The notes beneath the pieces were generated by a model. The model ran no database searches. It had not been told where the DNA came from and saw nothing but the letters and a program-made list of their open reading frames with translations. From contig NZ_JBELNZ010000003.1 in NCBI RefSeq assembly GCF_040227235.1, positions 1 through 64,000 of the forward strand: DNA of 64,000 nt, read 5' to 3'. The position numbers were made by a program, and so were the translations under genes. Source of the DNA: Parafrigoribacterium_A soli (GTDB lineage Bacteria; Actinomycetota; Actinomycetes; Actinomycetales; Microbacteriaceae). Below, in pieces: positions 24,701 to 33,250 of this stretch. How positions within the stretch are numbered: position 1 is the stretch's first letter; every line of letters begins with the position of its first letter.

Positions 24701-26124
24701 ACTACATCGCCGACCTCTTCATCGACGGCGAGTGGCGCCCGGGTGGCGACGGCAAGCGCTTCGACGTGATCGACCCCTCCGACCTCTCGGTGATCGCGCA
24801 GTTCGCCGCCGCCAACGAGACCGACTGCATGGACGCCGTGGATGCCGCGAGCGCCGCGCAGGAGGGCTGGGCGGCCACGCCCGCCAGGCAGCGCAGCGAG
24901 TTGTTGCGTGCGGTCTACGAGGTGCTCACCGACGAGGTCGAGTACTTCGCGGAGCTCATGGTGCGCGAGAACGGCAAGTCCTGGTCCGACGCAATGGGCG
25001 AGGCGAACTACGCCAAGGAGTTCTTCCGCTGGTTCGCCGAGGAGGCCGTGCGCATCCCCGGCGACTACCGGCTCTCGCCCACGGGAGACAAGCGCATCAT
25101 CGTCGACCGCCAGCCGATCGGTGTCTCGCTGCTCATCACGCCGTGGAACTTCCCCGCCGCGATGGCGACCCGCAAGCTCGCGCCGGCCCTCGCGGCCGGC
25201 TGCACGACCATCCTGAAGCCCGCGCGAGAGACGCCGCTCACCGCCGCCTACGTCGTTGAGGTGCTGCGTCGCGTCGGCGTGCCGAAGGGTGTCGTGAACC
25301 TCGTCACCCCCGTGCCGACCGGCCCGCTCGTGGCAAAGATGATCGACCGGCCCGAGGTGCGCAAGCTCTCTTTCACGGGCTCCACGGAGGTGGGCCGCGA
25401 CCTGCTCGCTGCCTGCGCGGGCACCGTCGTCAGCGCCTCAATGGAGCTCGGCGGCAACGCCCCCGTGATCGTGCTCCCCGGTGCCGACCTGGAGGTCGCC
25501 GTCGAGGGCGCCATGCTGGCCAAGATGCGCAACGGCGGCTCCGCCTGCACCGCGGCCAATCGCTTCTACGTCCACAGCTCGCTGCACGACGCGTTCGTCG
25601 AGCGGATGTCCGCGGCACTCGCCGCGATGCCCGTCGGTTCCGGCCTCGACCGTTCGAATCAGCTGGGGGCGCTCGTTTCGGTGGCCGAGCGTGACAAGGT
25701 CGCCGGCCTCGTCGACGCCGCCGTCGCCGAGGGAGCCACCGTTGTTCGAGGCGGCCAGGCCTCGCAGACCGGCGCCTTCTACGACGCCACGCTGCTCACC
25801 GACGTCACGCACGGCAGCACCATCAACCGCAACGAGATCTTCGGACCGGTCACCGCCGTCGTGAAATTCGACGACGTCGACGACGCCGTGCGCATGGCCA
25901 ACGACACGATCTACGGGCTCATGGCCTACGTCTTCGGCGAGGAGCGCGAGGCGATCGCCGTGGCGCACCGCCTCGAGTCCGGCATGATCGCGATCAACCG
26001 CGGTGTCGTCAGTGACCCCGCAGCACCCTTCGGCGGCGTCAAGCAGAGTGGACTCGGTCGCGAAGGAAGCTCCGAGGGCATCCTCGAATTCCTCGAAGAG
26101 AAGTACATCGCCCTCACGGCATAG
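24697..26124 (+). CDS. Semialdehyde dehydrogenase (GabD-like aldehyde dehydrogenase)
   Basis: The 475-residue aldehyde dehydrogenase has TPWNFP, FTGSTEVG, the base glutamate in MELGGNAP and the catalytic cysteine in NGGSACTAANR, a pattern close to succinate-semialdehyde dehydrogenases. It completes the five-gene operon and overlaps the alcohol dehydrogenase by four bases. The product succinate would enter the TCA cycle and also feed the CoA-transferase. A strong bidirectional terminator follows. Confidence 0.88.
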   Translation: MNYIADLFIDGEWRPGGDGKRFDVIDPSDLSVIAQFAAANETDCMDAVDAASAAQEGWAATPARQRSELLRAVYEVLTDEVEYFAELMVRENGKSWSDAMGEANYAKEFFRWFAEEAVRIPGDYRLSPTGDKRIIVDRQPIGVSLLITPWNFPAAMATRKLAPALAAGCTTILKPARETPLTAAYVVEVLRRVGVPKGVVNLVTPVPTGPLVAKMIDRPEVRKLSFTGSTEVGRDLLAACAGTVVSASMELGGNAPVIVLPGADLEVAVEGAMLAKMRNGGSACTAANRFYVHSSLHDAFVERMSAALAAMPVGSGLDRSNQLGALVSVAERDKVAGLVDAAVAEGATVVRGGQASQTGAFYDATLLTDVTHGSTINRNEIFGPVTAVVKFDDVDDAVRMANDTIYGLMAYVFGEEREAIAVAHRLESGMIAINRGVVSDPAAPFGGVKQSGLGREGSSEGILEFLEEKYIALTA

Positions 26125-26128
26125 AAAC

Positions 26129-26168
26129 GCGCATTGCGCCCGTCGCTGAGGCGGCGGGCGCAATGCGC
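26129..26168. terminator. Bidirectional terminator between convergent operons
   Basis: An 18-bp stem (26129-26146 with 26151-26168) with one T-G mismatch and a TGAG loop fills the gap between the convergent aldehyde dehydrogenase and cyclase genes. Confidence 0.8.
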
Positions 26169-26181
26169 ACTGGTCGAGGCG

Positions 26182-27156
26182 CTACTTGAACGCGATCGCG
26201 TTGGGCGGTGAGCCGACGCCGCCGATCAGGTTGAGCGGCTTGCAGGTGAGGAAGAAGTCGTAGACGCCATCGGCGGCGCAGTCGCCCGCGAGCTCGTCGA
26301 GCTTCCACAGCTCACCGACGGCCATGCCGAGCAGGGCGATGAGCGGGCGGTGCAGCATCCCACTGTGGTCGACGCCCTTGGCGGGCGGCTTCTCCCCCGG
26401 CGTGCGGAAGTCGGATTCGATTACCGGGTCTGCTTCCACCGCGAGATTGTCCGCGGCGACGAGGGCAATCTCGTGATCCCAGAGCCAGCGGAGAATCTCC
26501 TCGCGCTGGGCGAGACCGGGCGACTGGCGCCACGGTGTCGCGAGCCGTTCATCCGGCGTCTTGGCCAGGTACTGCTCGGCCCAAGCGGTGCGCAGCAGGA
26601 GCATCTCGCCGCCGCCGAACGTCACGCCCTGGGCTTCGGCGATCTCGTCGAGCATGGTCGCACCGATCACGATCGTGGCGGAGGCGTCGTACGGCTTGCC
26701 CTGGGCGGCGAAGAAGCGGGGAACGTCGAGCAGCACGCCGCGACCGGCGATACCCGACTGCGCGTAGTTGTGAATGCCGAGTGTCGTTGACTCCTCGGTG
26801 TTGTCTGCGGGAGCGAGGCCGTTGTAGAAGCCATGCTGCGGATGTCCGATGTGGCGCAGGGCGTCGAGCTGCGACGAGGACTGCAGGTAGAAGGAGTCGA
26901 TCCAGTCGTCGCGGTGGTGCTCGTTGCTCGAGAACAGGTGATGCTCGATCGGTCGTCTGGTGCCGGTGGGATACGGCTCGAAGGCGGTGAGCGGGTGATC
27001 GAGGCCGAAGCGGCGCCCGGTGCGAATGAGCCTGGCCGCGGCGGCGACGCGCTCGGGGGTCAGGAAGTTGACGGTGCCCAGCTGGTCGTCACGCCCGAAG
27101 ACGTCCCAGCTCGACCCGGCGGGCTCGGCCGTGGCGAGCTCATTGTATTTCTTCAA
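26182..27156 (-). CDS. Cyclase-family (PF04199-like) hydrolase
   Basis: The 324-residue protein resembles the larger members of the cyclase/kynurenine-formamidase superfamily, metal-dependent hydrolases of amides or cyclic esters. The usual HxGTHxD metal motif is degenerate; the matching region reads SSSQLDALRHIGHP, keeping the Asp and later His. Other family stretches are GRGVLLDVPRFF and VAADNLAVE. The likely start is the TTG at 27156, because AAGGA lies seven bases upstream; a GTG at 27177 is the alternative. It overlaps the end of the IclR gene by 17 bases, so the two are coupled and the enzyme belongs to the transporter locus. Confidence 0.72.
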   Translation of the reverse strand: MKKYNELATAEPAGSSWDVFGRDDQLGTVNFLTPERVAAAARLIRTGRRFGLDHPLTAFEPYPTGTRRPIEHHLFSSNEHHRDDWIDSFYLQSSSQLDALRHIGHPQHGFYNGLAPADNTEESTTLGIHNYAQSGIAGRGVLLDVPRFFAAQGKPYDASATIVIGATMLDEIAEAQGVTFGGGEMLLLRTAWAEQYLAKTPDERLATPWRQSPGLAQREEILRWLWDHEIALVAADNLAVEADPVIESDFRTPGEKPPAKGVDHSGMLHRPLIALLGMAVGELWKLDELAGDCAADGVYDFFLTCKPLNLIGGVGSPPNAIAFK

Positions 27157-27928
27157 TTCTGTGTCCTTCGTGGCCACCGCCGAGTTCGTCGCTGAGGGCG
27201 GCGGCGGTGTCGAGTAAGTTCTTGAGTTTGGGTGAGCCCGGTGCGAAGTTCTCGGCCGATTCGGCCCCGAGAAGGGCCACTGTCGCCGCCATGCCGTGCT
27301 CGTCGAAGACGGGAGCGGCGAGGGCCAACAGGCCGTCGGAGTGGTCGACGATCGCATAGCCGTTGCGTCGGGCCGCGTAGACCGCCGCCTCGAGTTCACT
27401 GCGCTCGGTGTTCGAGAGCCCCGCGGCGATCCGGTCGATCGCGTGCGGGTCGGCCTGGTGCGCCAGGTGCACGATCATCTGTGCCGCCTTGGCATCGAGC
27501 TGAGTACCGGGATGAACCGTGACGACGAGCGCCCGGCTCATGTCCTCCTGCACGAGGGCGACCACGGGACCCCGGGCCCCCCAGAGGCCGAGTACCGTCG
27601 TCATCCTGACGGTGGCACTCAGCTCCCTGAGATGGGCCGGGGCGATCTCGACCACGCGGCGGCGGCCGAGGGCGTGAATCCCGAGCTCGAGCATGAGCCC
27701 TCCGAGCGTGAAGGTGCCCCTGCCCGGCCCACGCTCAAGGATCCCGGCCGCCACGAGCGACACACAGTAGCGATAGGCGGTGGTCCGATTCAGATTCAGC
27801 TGCTCTGCGACGGCTGCTGCCGTGAGTTCGGTCGTGTGCGGACCGAACAGGGCGCAGATCTGGCCGACGCGGGCCACTGCCTGAATATCGGAACTCGATG
27901 CTTCGCTGCTGATGTCGTTGTTCACCAT
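27140..27928 (-). CDS. IclR-family regulator 1 of the catabolic locus
   Basis: The 262-residue protein has an N-terminal helix-turn-helix (VAEQLNLNRTTAYRYCVSLVAAG, residues about 40-62 with flanks) and an IclR effector domain. The gene lies between the solute-binding protein and the cyclase, all on the minus strand. A short dyad, CTGAA-N6-TTCAG (27931-27946), sits directly upstream of the start, and the following TTTCAGATGGA also occurs at 33176-33186 in the divergent promoter of the locus. A second IclR gene (32253) flanks the other end of the transporter. Confidence 0.85.
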   Translation of the reverse strand: MVNNDISSEASSSDIQAVARVGQICALFGPHTTELTAAAVAEQLNLNRTTAYRYCVSLVAAGILERGPGRGTFTLGGLMLELGIHALGRRRVVEIAPAHLRELSATVRMTTVLGLWGARGPVVALVQEDMSRALVVTVHPGTQLDAKAAQMIVHLAHQADPHAIDRIAAGLSNTERSELEAAVYAARRNGYAIVDHSDGLLALAAPVFDEHGMAATVALLGAESAENFAPGSPKLKNLLDTAAALSDELGGGHEGHRIEEIQ

Positions 27929-27930
27929 GG

Positions 27931-27950
27931 CTGAAGTGTATTTCAGATGG
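27931..27950. promoter_or_regulatory. Putative IclR operator with shared TTTCAGATGG element
   Basis: CTGAA-N6-TTCAG is an inverted repeat just upstream of iclR 1. The element TTTCAGATGGA begins within it and recurs near 33176 upstream of the DUF6282 operon. Confidence 0.35.
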
Positions 27951-27983
27951 AGAACATGGACGGGATGAGCGTGGGCCCGAGGC

Positions 27984-29069
27984 TCAGCCGGCCAACCAGT
28001 TGGTCAGCTTGGTCGTCACCTCGTTGAAGTTCTTCGCGTACCAGGCGACGTCCTGCACGACCGTCTCACCGGTGTTCGCCGCTCCGAAGACCTCGAGCTT
28101 CTTGCCGTTCTCGGTGAGCTTCGGCTTGGCCGCGAGGTTCACGGGTGCGACGCCGAGGGCGGCAGAGATGCTCGCTGCCGGGCCGGGCTTGACGACCGAC
28201 TTGATGAACTCGGTCGCGGCCTTCACGTTCTTGCTTCCCTTGGGGATGGCGAAGCCATTGATCGACGCAACGGTCTTGTCCCACACCACGGTGATGTCGG
28301 TTCCCTCGTTCATGAGCGGCACGATGCGCGAGTCGGCCAGGAGGAACATGTCCACCTGTCCGGAGCCCACCGCCTGCTGCAGCGCACCGACGTTCGGCGC
28401 GAAGGTCGTCACGCTACGGATGGTGTCGAGCTTCTTGAGCGCACGGTCGACATCCAGCGGGTACATGTCCTTCGGCTTGACGCCATCGGCGAGCAGCGGG
28501 TACTCGAGGATGCCGTTCTGCAGGTTGGTGAGGATGCCGCGCTTGCCCGGGAACTTCTTCACATCGAAGAAGTCCTTGATGGTCTTCGGTGCCTTGCTCG
28601 CGTCGGGGAAGGCCGCGGTGCGGTACGCGAACGGCGAGGCGTTGATGAAGTTGCCGATGTAGCACTTGCCCACCGTGCCCTTGACGAGATCCTTCTGGTC
28701 GACGTCGGCGAGCTTGAGCGGCTCGAAGAGCGTGCCACAGTTCTGCTCGGCGGCGGCGGGCGAGACGGCCATGACGTCCCACTGCACCGCGTTGCTCTCG
28801 ACCTGAGCCTTGACCTGCGCCACGTCGGGCGGCGAAGTGTTGACGAAGCTCACGTTGGGGTGATCGGCCGTGAACGGCTCCTGCCACGACTTGATCATCG
28901 CGTCCTGCCCCACGCCGCCGTAACCGACGAAGGTCAGCGTGGCGGGAGCGTTGTCAGCCTTGGGCTTGTCGTTCTTGGGTTCGGTTGTTCCACCGGCACA
29001 GCCGGCGAGCATGCCGACGATTGCGATCGTACTCAGGCCGATGAGGGCCTTCTGTGATCTGGACACCAT
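27984..29069 (-). CDS. ABC transporter substrate-binding lipoprotein (PotD-like)
   Basis: The protein has a lipoprotein signal peptide with lipobox LAGC near residue 25, then a periplasmic-binding-protein fold of the spermidine/putrescine/iron class (extracellular solute-binding protein family 1), ending in KFNEVTTKLTNWLAG-like sequence. From the ATG at 29069 it is 361 residues; GGAGG lies nine bases upstream, whereas the ATG at 29075 is only three bases from it. It delivers an unknown small solute to the adjacent permeases and ATPase. A 222-base gap with an operator-like AGAAT dyad separates it from the ATPase gene, so it probably has its own promoter for higher expression. Confidence 0.85.
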   Translation of the reverse strand: MVSRSQKALIGLSTIAIVGMLAGCAGGTTEPKNDKPKADNAPATLTFVGYGGVGQDAMIKSWQEPFTADHPNVSFVNTSPPDVAQVKAQVESNAVQWDVMAVSPAAAEQNCGTLFEPLKLADVDQKDLVKGTVGKCYIGNFINASPFAYRTAAFPDASKAPKTIKDFFDVKKFPGKRGILTNLQNGILEYPLLADGVKPKDMYPLDVDRALKKLDTIRSVTTFAPNVGALQQAVGSGQVDMFLLADSRIVPLMNEGTDITVVWDKTVASINGFAIPKGSKNVKAATEFIKSVVKPGPAASISAALGVAPVNLAAKPKLTENGKKLEVFGAANTGETVVQDVAWYAKNFNEVTTKLTNWLAG

Positions 29070-29113
29070 TGTCATTTTCCTCCGGGTAGGGGTCCGCGGG
29101 GCGGACGCTGTTT

Positions 29114-29130
29114 GTTCAGAATATGATTCC
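29114..29130. promoter_or_regulatory. GTTCAGAAT operator-like element upstream of the binding protein
   Basis: GTTCAGAAT-atg-ATTCC is a partial dyad. Its 9-mer GTTCAGAAT recurs in reverse at 33207-33215 before the divergent catabolic operon, consistent with one regulator acting on both transcripts. Apart from this element the 29076-29296 gap holds nothing recognisable. Confidence 0.4.
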
Positions 29131-29296
29131 GAAACTCGTTATACGAACAGTAGCGAGCGAAATGCGGGGCAAACAAGTTAAAACGGGCGAATCGTTACCA
29201 TTTGGGTACACTCTCTGAAATTGCAGTTCACAATGTGAACGGATGCGGCCGCCACGGCAGCAATGACCCCCTCGAGGCCGACGCGCGAACCCACAC

Positions 29297-30439
29297 TCAC
29301 GCCGCGACGATGCGCTGGCGCTCCGGGTTCCACCACGCGAACACCTCGTCGCCGAGAGCCACCTGCGACTCCGAGGCATCGATCCTGGCTCGGCCGACCG
29401 CGCCCGACGTACCGAACTCGAGCATGAGCGTGCGGTAGGAGCCCATGAATTCGACATCCCGCACCCTCGCCGGCACGGCATTCGCGGCGCCGGGCGCCTC
29501 GGAGGCGGACCTGGCGATGTTCACGTCTTCCGGGCGCACAACGACGGCGTAGTGCGAGAGAGAGGGGCGTGGCGCCGCTACCGTCCCCGGCGCGACGGCC
29601 CAGGTCAGGCCGTGCCACGAGGTCGTCGCGCCACGAGGCTCCTCGTCGAGTTCGAAGACGTTCGAATCGCCGAGGAATCGCGCGGCGAAGAGGGTCTCCG
29701 GCTCGCGATAGAGCGCCTCGGGAGTTCCCACTTGCTCGAGGTGACCGGCGTTGAACAGCGCGATGCGATCCGAGAGGTTCATCGCCTCTTCCTGGTCGTG
29801 CGTCACGAAGACGAACGTCGACCCGACCTCGCGATGGATCCTGCGGATCTCCGCCTGCAGACTCGCGCGCAGGTTGCGGTCGAGGGCGCCGAGTGGCTCG
29901 TCGAGCAGCAGCACCTTGGGATCGAAGACGATCGCGCGTGCGAGCGCCACACGCTGCTGCTGACCACCCGAGAGCTGCGAGGGGAAGTTGTCGTCGCGGC
30001 CCGTGAGTTGCACGAGCTCGAGCACCTCGGCGACCTTCCGCACGATCTCGGGTTTCGGCAGCTTGCGCTCGCGCAGCGGGTACGCGACATTCTGCGCCAC
30101 CGTGAGGTGCGGAAAGAGTGCGTAGTTCTGGAACAGCATGCCGAGGTTGCGCTTGTGCGGCGGCAGGCTGCCCACCTCAGCGCCGTTGAGGGCGATGGTG
30201 CCTGCGGTCAGGGTCTCGAATCCGGCGATGAGGTTGAGGGTCGTCGTCTTGCCCGAGCCACTCGGGCCCAGGAAGGTCATGAATTCGCCCGGCTCGATGA
30301 CGAGCGAGATGTCGTCTACGGCCGGCACAACGAGCCCGTAGTCCTTCGTGACGTGGTCGAGACGAATCTCGGTGCCACGCTTTCCTTCAGCGGATGCTGG
30401 GGTGTCTTTGGTCACGGCTGCTTCCTTCACGATGGTCAC
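29297..30439 (-). CDS. ABC transporter ATP-binding protein (PotA-like)
   Basis: The 380-residue ATPase has Walker A GPSGSGKTT, the Q-loop in LFQNYALFP, signature LSGGQQQR, Walker B VLLLDEP and the switch VTHDQ. The C-terminal 130 residues form a TOBE-like regulatory domain, as in PotA/FbpC importers. It belongs to an operon with the two permeases upstream; the second permease ends seven bases before it. Confidence 0.93.
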   Translation of the reverse strand: MTIVKEAAVTKDTPASAEGKRGTEIRLDHVTKDYGLVVPAVDDISLVIEPGEFMTFLGPSGSGKTTTLNLIAGFETLTAGTIALNGAEVGSLPPHKRNLGMLFQNYALFPHLTVAQNVAYPLRERKLPKPEIVRKVAEVLELVQLTGRDDNFPSQLSGGQQQRVALARAIVFDPKVLLLDEPLGALDRNLRASLQAEIRRIHREVGSTFVFVTHDQEEAMNLSDRIALFNAGHLEQVGTPEALYREPETLFAARFLGDSNVFELDEEPRGATTSWHGLTWAVAPGTVAAPRPSLSHYAVVVRPEDVNIARSASEAPGAANAVPARVRDVEFMGSYRTLMLEFGTSGAVGRARIDASESQVALGDEVFAWWNPERQRIVAA

Positions 30440-30446
30440 GGGGTTC

Positions 30447-31307
30447 CTAACGGTTCTTTTTGCGGGTGCCGACCAGTTGCGGCACGAGGAAGATGATGGT
30501 CACGGCGACGACGATGAGGCTCGACGCGGCCGAAATGGTGGGGTCGATCTCCACGGTGACGCTGTTGTACATCTGCACGGGAAGCGTCTGGAACGTGGGC
30601 GCCCGCAGGAAGAGAGCGATGACCACCTCGTCGAACGACGTGACGAAGGCGAAGATCGCGCCGGTCACGATGCCACGACTGATGAGCGGCATCGTCACCC
30701 GAACGAACGATCGCAGGGGGCTCGCACCGAGTGACGCGGATGCCCGCAGCAGCGCCGGGTCGAATCCACCCAGGGCGCTCGTCACCGAGACGAGCACGAA
30801 GGGCACGCCGAGCGCCGCGTGAGCGAGCACGTAGCCGAGGAGCGAACCGGTGAGGTGCCACTGCAGGAACGAGGCATACACGGCGACCGCTATGACGATG
30901 CCCGGCGTGACAATCGAGACCATGAGCAGGGTGCGCATGAGCCCCGCGACTCGACCGGTGAGCCGATCGAGCCCCACGGCCGCCGCGGTTCCGACGACGG
31001 TCGCCAGGATGGCCGCGAGGATGGCGACGAGCACCGAGTTGCCTAGCGAGGTGAGCCACACCGGCTTCGTAAAGAAGTTCACGTAGAGGTCGAGCGAGAA
31101 GTCCTTCGGCGGAAACTGGAACGTCGACGAGGAACTGAAGCTCATAGGGATGACGAAGAGCGTGGGAAGGATGAGGTACATCGCCACCAGCGCGCCCGTC
31201 ACCGAGAGCCACCACGGGATGGGATCGACGCCGCGATACCGTCGCCGCTTCCCGCGTCGAGGCGCGGTTGACGCGGCCAGGATGGACCTTGTGTCCAACG
31301 AGCTCAT
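30447..31307 (-). CDS. ABC transporter permease (PotC-like)
   Basis: The 286-residue permease has a polar N-terminus, six membrane segments and the coupling-helix region with EAA-like sequence (DPALLRASASLGASPLRSF). It is the second of two permeases and overlaps the first by four bases. Confidence 0.9.
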   Translation of the reverse strand: MSSLDTRSILAASTAPRRGKRRRYRGVDPIPWWLSVTGALVAMYLILPTLFVIPMSFSSSSTFQFPPKDFSLDLYVNFFTKPVWLTSLGNSVLVAILAAILATVVGTAAAVGLDRLTGRVAGLMRTLLMVSIVTPGIVIAVAVYASFLQWHLTGSLLGYVLAHAALGVPFVLVSVTSALGGFDPALLRASASLGASPLRSFVRVTMPLISRGIVTGAIFAFVTSFDEVVIALFLRAPTFQTLPVQMYNSVTVEIDPTISAASSLIVVAVTIIFLVPQLVGTRKKNR

Positions 31308-32176
31308 GAGCGCTCCTTCGTTCCGGCCGTGGCGACGGCTCCGAGTGCCGTGACGCTTCCGCCCACCCGGTTCGCCCAGGCGACCAGGGCGAGGGTGACG
31401 ATCAGCACGAGCATGCCGAGGGCACCGGCTCCCGCGAAGTCGAGCAACTGGGTGGTGCGGGTGGCGAGCAGCTGGGCGATGAGCGACTCCTGCGGAGAGC
31501 CGAGCAACGCCGGGGTGACATAGAAGCCGAGGCTCAGGGTGAAGACGAGGATGAGGCCCGCCACCACGCCACCGCGCGACAGCGGCCAGTAGATCTTCCA
31601 GAACGCGACGATCGGCGGCGACCCGAGGCCGCGCGCGGCGAGGAGCAGCTTGCGGTCGATCGCGCCGAGCGAGCTATAGAGGGGAAGCACCATGAACGGC
31701 AACAGCACCTGGCTCATCGCAATGGTGACGCCGGTGACGTTGCCGTAGAAGACGGCATCCTTGATCCCAAAGAAGGAGAAGAAGGTGTCGACCGGGCCGC
31801 CGCGCTGAAGGATGATGATCCACGCGAAGTTGCGGGCCATCACCGAGGTCCAGAACGGGATCAGCACGATCGTCAGCAGGATGCCGCGCGTGCGCGGACC
31901 CACCCGCGTCATGAGGTACGCGTAGGGGTAGCCGAGCACCAGAGCGACCACCGTCACGATGGCGGCTGTGAGGGCCGTGCGCCCCAGGATCTTGAGGGTG
32001 ACCCCATCCGTGAACAGGCTCGCGTAGTGCTGCACAGTGAACTGCGGCGTGCCGATGCTGCGCAGCAGGCTCTGCCCGAGCGGCACGAGCAGAATGGCGG
32101 CGAGCAGCGCGAGGGCGGGCACGAGCAGCAGCCAACTCGCACTCGGCAAACGTCTGGGTCTCGACGTGATCGTCAT
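31304..32176 (-). CDS. ABC transporter permease (PotB-like)
   Basis: The 290-residue inner-membrane permease has six predicted helices and the EAA-type loop (DRKLLLAARGLGSPPIVAFW). It opens the transporter operon permease-permease-ATPase and lies 77 bases downstream of the second IclR gene on the same strand. The importer type, shared by polyamine, iron and phosphonate carriers, does not fix the substrate. Confidence 0.9.
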   Translation of the reverse strand: MTITSRPRRLPSASWLLLVPALALLAAILLVPLGQSLLRSIGTPQFTVQHYASLFTDGVTLKILGRTALTAAIVTVVALVLGYPYAYLMTRVGPRTRGILLTIVLIPFWTSVMARNFAWIIILQRGGPVDTFFSFFGIKDAVFYGNVTGVTIAMSQVLLPFMVLPLYSSLGAIDRKLLLAARGLGSPPIVAFWKIYWPLSRGGVVAGLILVFTLSLGFYVTPALLGSPQESLIAQLLATRTTQLLDFAGAGALGMLVLIVTLALVAWANRVGGSVTALGAVATAGTKERS

Positions 32177-32252
32177 GCCATGCCCCGTCTCTGCGGTGTC
32201 ATTTCTGTCCGGTTCATCACTGTCACTTTCTGCGCACTGGCCATGGCGGGAG

Positions 32253-33041
32253 CTAGGTACCCATCAGGCTGCTGAGGTGGTCGGCGGCTGCCTTGAGCAG
32301 GCGCACGCGTTCGGCCTTCCGGTCGGAGGGCGAAAGAATGGTGCTCGTTCCGAGCAGCGCCATGGCCGCCTGGATGTCGTGCCTTCCGAACACGGGGGCG
32401 GCGACGGATGCGAGCCCAGCCCGATTGAGATCGGCCCACGCGATGCGCTCCCGCCGCACCCTCGCGAGTTCGGACGCCTCGTAGCGCGCCTCCGCCGGAT
32501 CGAGCTCGGCGTGGATGCGGGCCGCGACACCGGGATCAGACTGGAAGGCAAGAAGCACGCGCGACTGCGCGGCCTTGATCTCGAGCAGCGTGCCGACACG
32601 CACGGTGAGCACGATGGTGCCCTCGTTGGCCTCCTCGACGAGGGTGACCACCGCTCCCGATCGGCCGAGAAAGCTGAGAACCGCGGTGAGACCGGTGTGA
32701 TCGGAGAGCTGCCGCATCACCGCGGGGGCGAGGGTGAGGATCTGCTGCCTGGCCGAAACGAAGGCCGAGAGCTGGTCGAGAAGCGGGCCCGGGCTGTATG
32801 AGGCCGAGAGAAAGCCGGAGCTCTGCAGTGACTGCAGGTAGCGGTGCGCCGTCGTGCGGTTGAGCCCGAGCCGCTCGGAGACGAGAGCCGCGGTGAGGGT
32901 GCGCGTGTTCTGGTCGAAGAGGGAGAGCACGTTGGCCGCCCGATCGATCGACTGGATCGAGCCCCGCTCGCTCGCGGACGGCATGACATCGAGTTGCACG
33001 GCGGCCTCGTCGGCGGACTCCGCCACGGCTTCACCCGCCAT
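32253..33041 (-). CDS. IclR-family regulator 2 of the catabolic locus
   Basis: The protein has an IclR helix-turn-helix (ALVSERLGLNRTTAHRYLQS) and effector domain. The open frame begins at 33116, but GGGAGG lies six bases before the ATG at 33041, so that start, giving 262 residues, is preferred; the discarded upstream part is regulatory DNA. It is divergent from the DUF6282 operon and precedes the transporter genes. The 200-base region between the divergent genes is unusually rich in nested dyads, which it probably binds. Confidence 0.87.
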   Translation of the reverse strand: MAGEAVAESADEAAVQLDVMPSASERGSIQSIDRAANVLSLFDQNTRTLTAALVSERLGLNRTTAHRYLQSLQSSGFLSASYSPGPLLDQLSAFVSARQQILTLAPAVMRQLSDHTGLTAVLSFLGRSGAVVTLVEEANEGTIVLTVRVGTLLEIKAAQSRVLLAFQSDPGVAARIHAELDPAEARYEASELARVRRERIAWADLNRAGLASVAAPVFGRHDIQAAMALLGTSTILSPSDRKAERVRLLKAAADHLSSLMGT

Positions 33042-33082
33042 GCCACACCTCCCCATCGAGGGCTCAAAAATGTCTACTGGAG

Positions 33083-33148
33083 CACTTAGTAAAGCAAGCA
33101 AATGTTCATAGTGCAATCTGGTCTTTCAGATTATGAACATCCTAAGTG
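33083..33148. promoter_or_regulatory. Nested operator dyads in the divergent catabolic promoter
   Basis: Three inverted repeats are nested: CACTTAG/CTAAGTG (33083-33089, 33142-33148), ATGTTCATA/TATGAACAT (33102-33110, 33132-33140) and AATCTG/CAGATT (33115-33120, 33127-33132). All are perfect. They lie between the IclR start at 33041 and the DUF6282 start at 33251, a fitting place for IclR tetramer binding. Confidence 0.55.
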
Positions 33149-33197
33149 ATGAGAATGCCGCGAATTGCGCCCATTTTTCAGATGGACAAGCGCGGCG

Positions 33198-33215
33198 AGA
33201 ATCCGTATTCTGAAC
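33198..33215. promoter_or_regulatory. AGAAT-N4-ATTCT dyad with GTTCAGAAT element
   Basis: The perfect dyad AGAATCCGTATTCT (33198-33211) runs into GAAC, so the complement reads GTTCAGAAT, as at 29114-29122. It lies about 36 bases upstream of the DUF6282 start, probably over the promoter. Confidence 0.4.
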
Positions 33216-33250
33216 AGTAATTACACGATCCGAACACAAGGAGATCCCGG

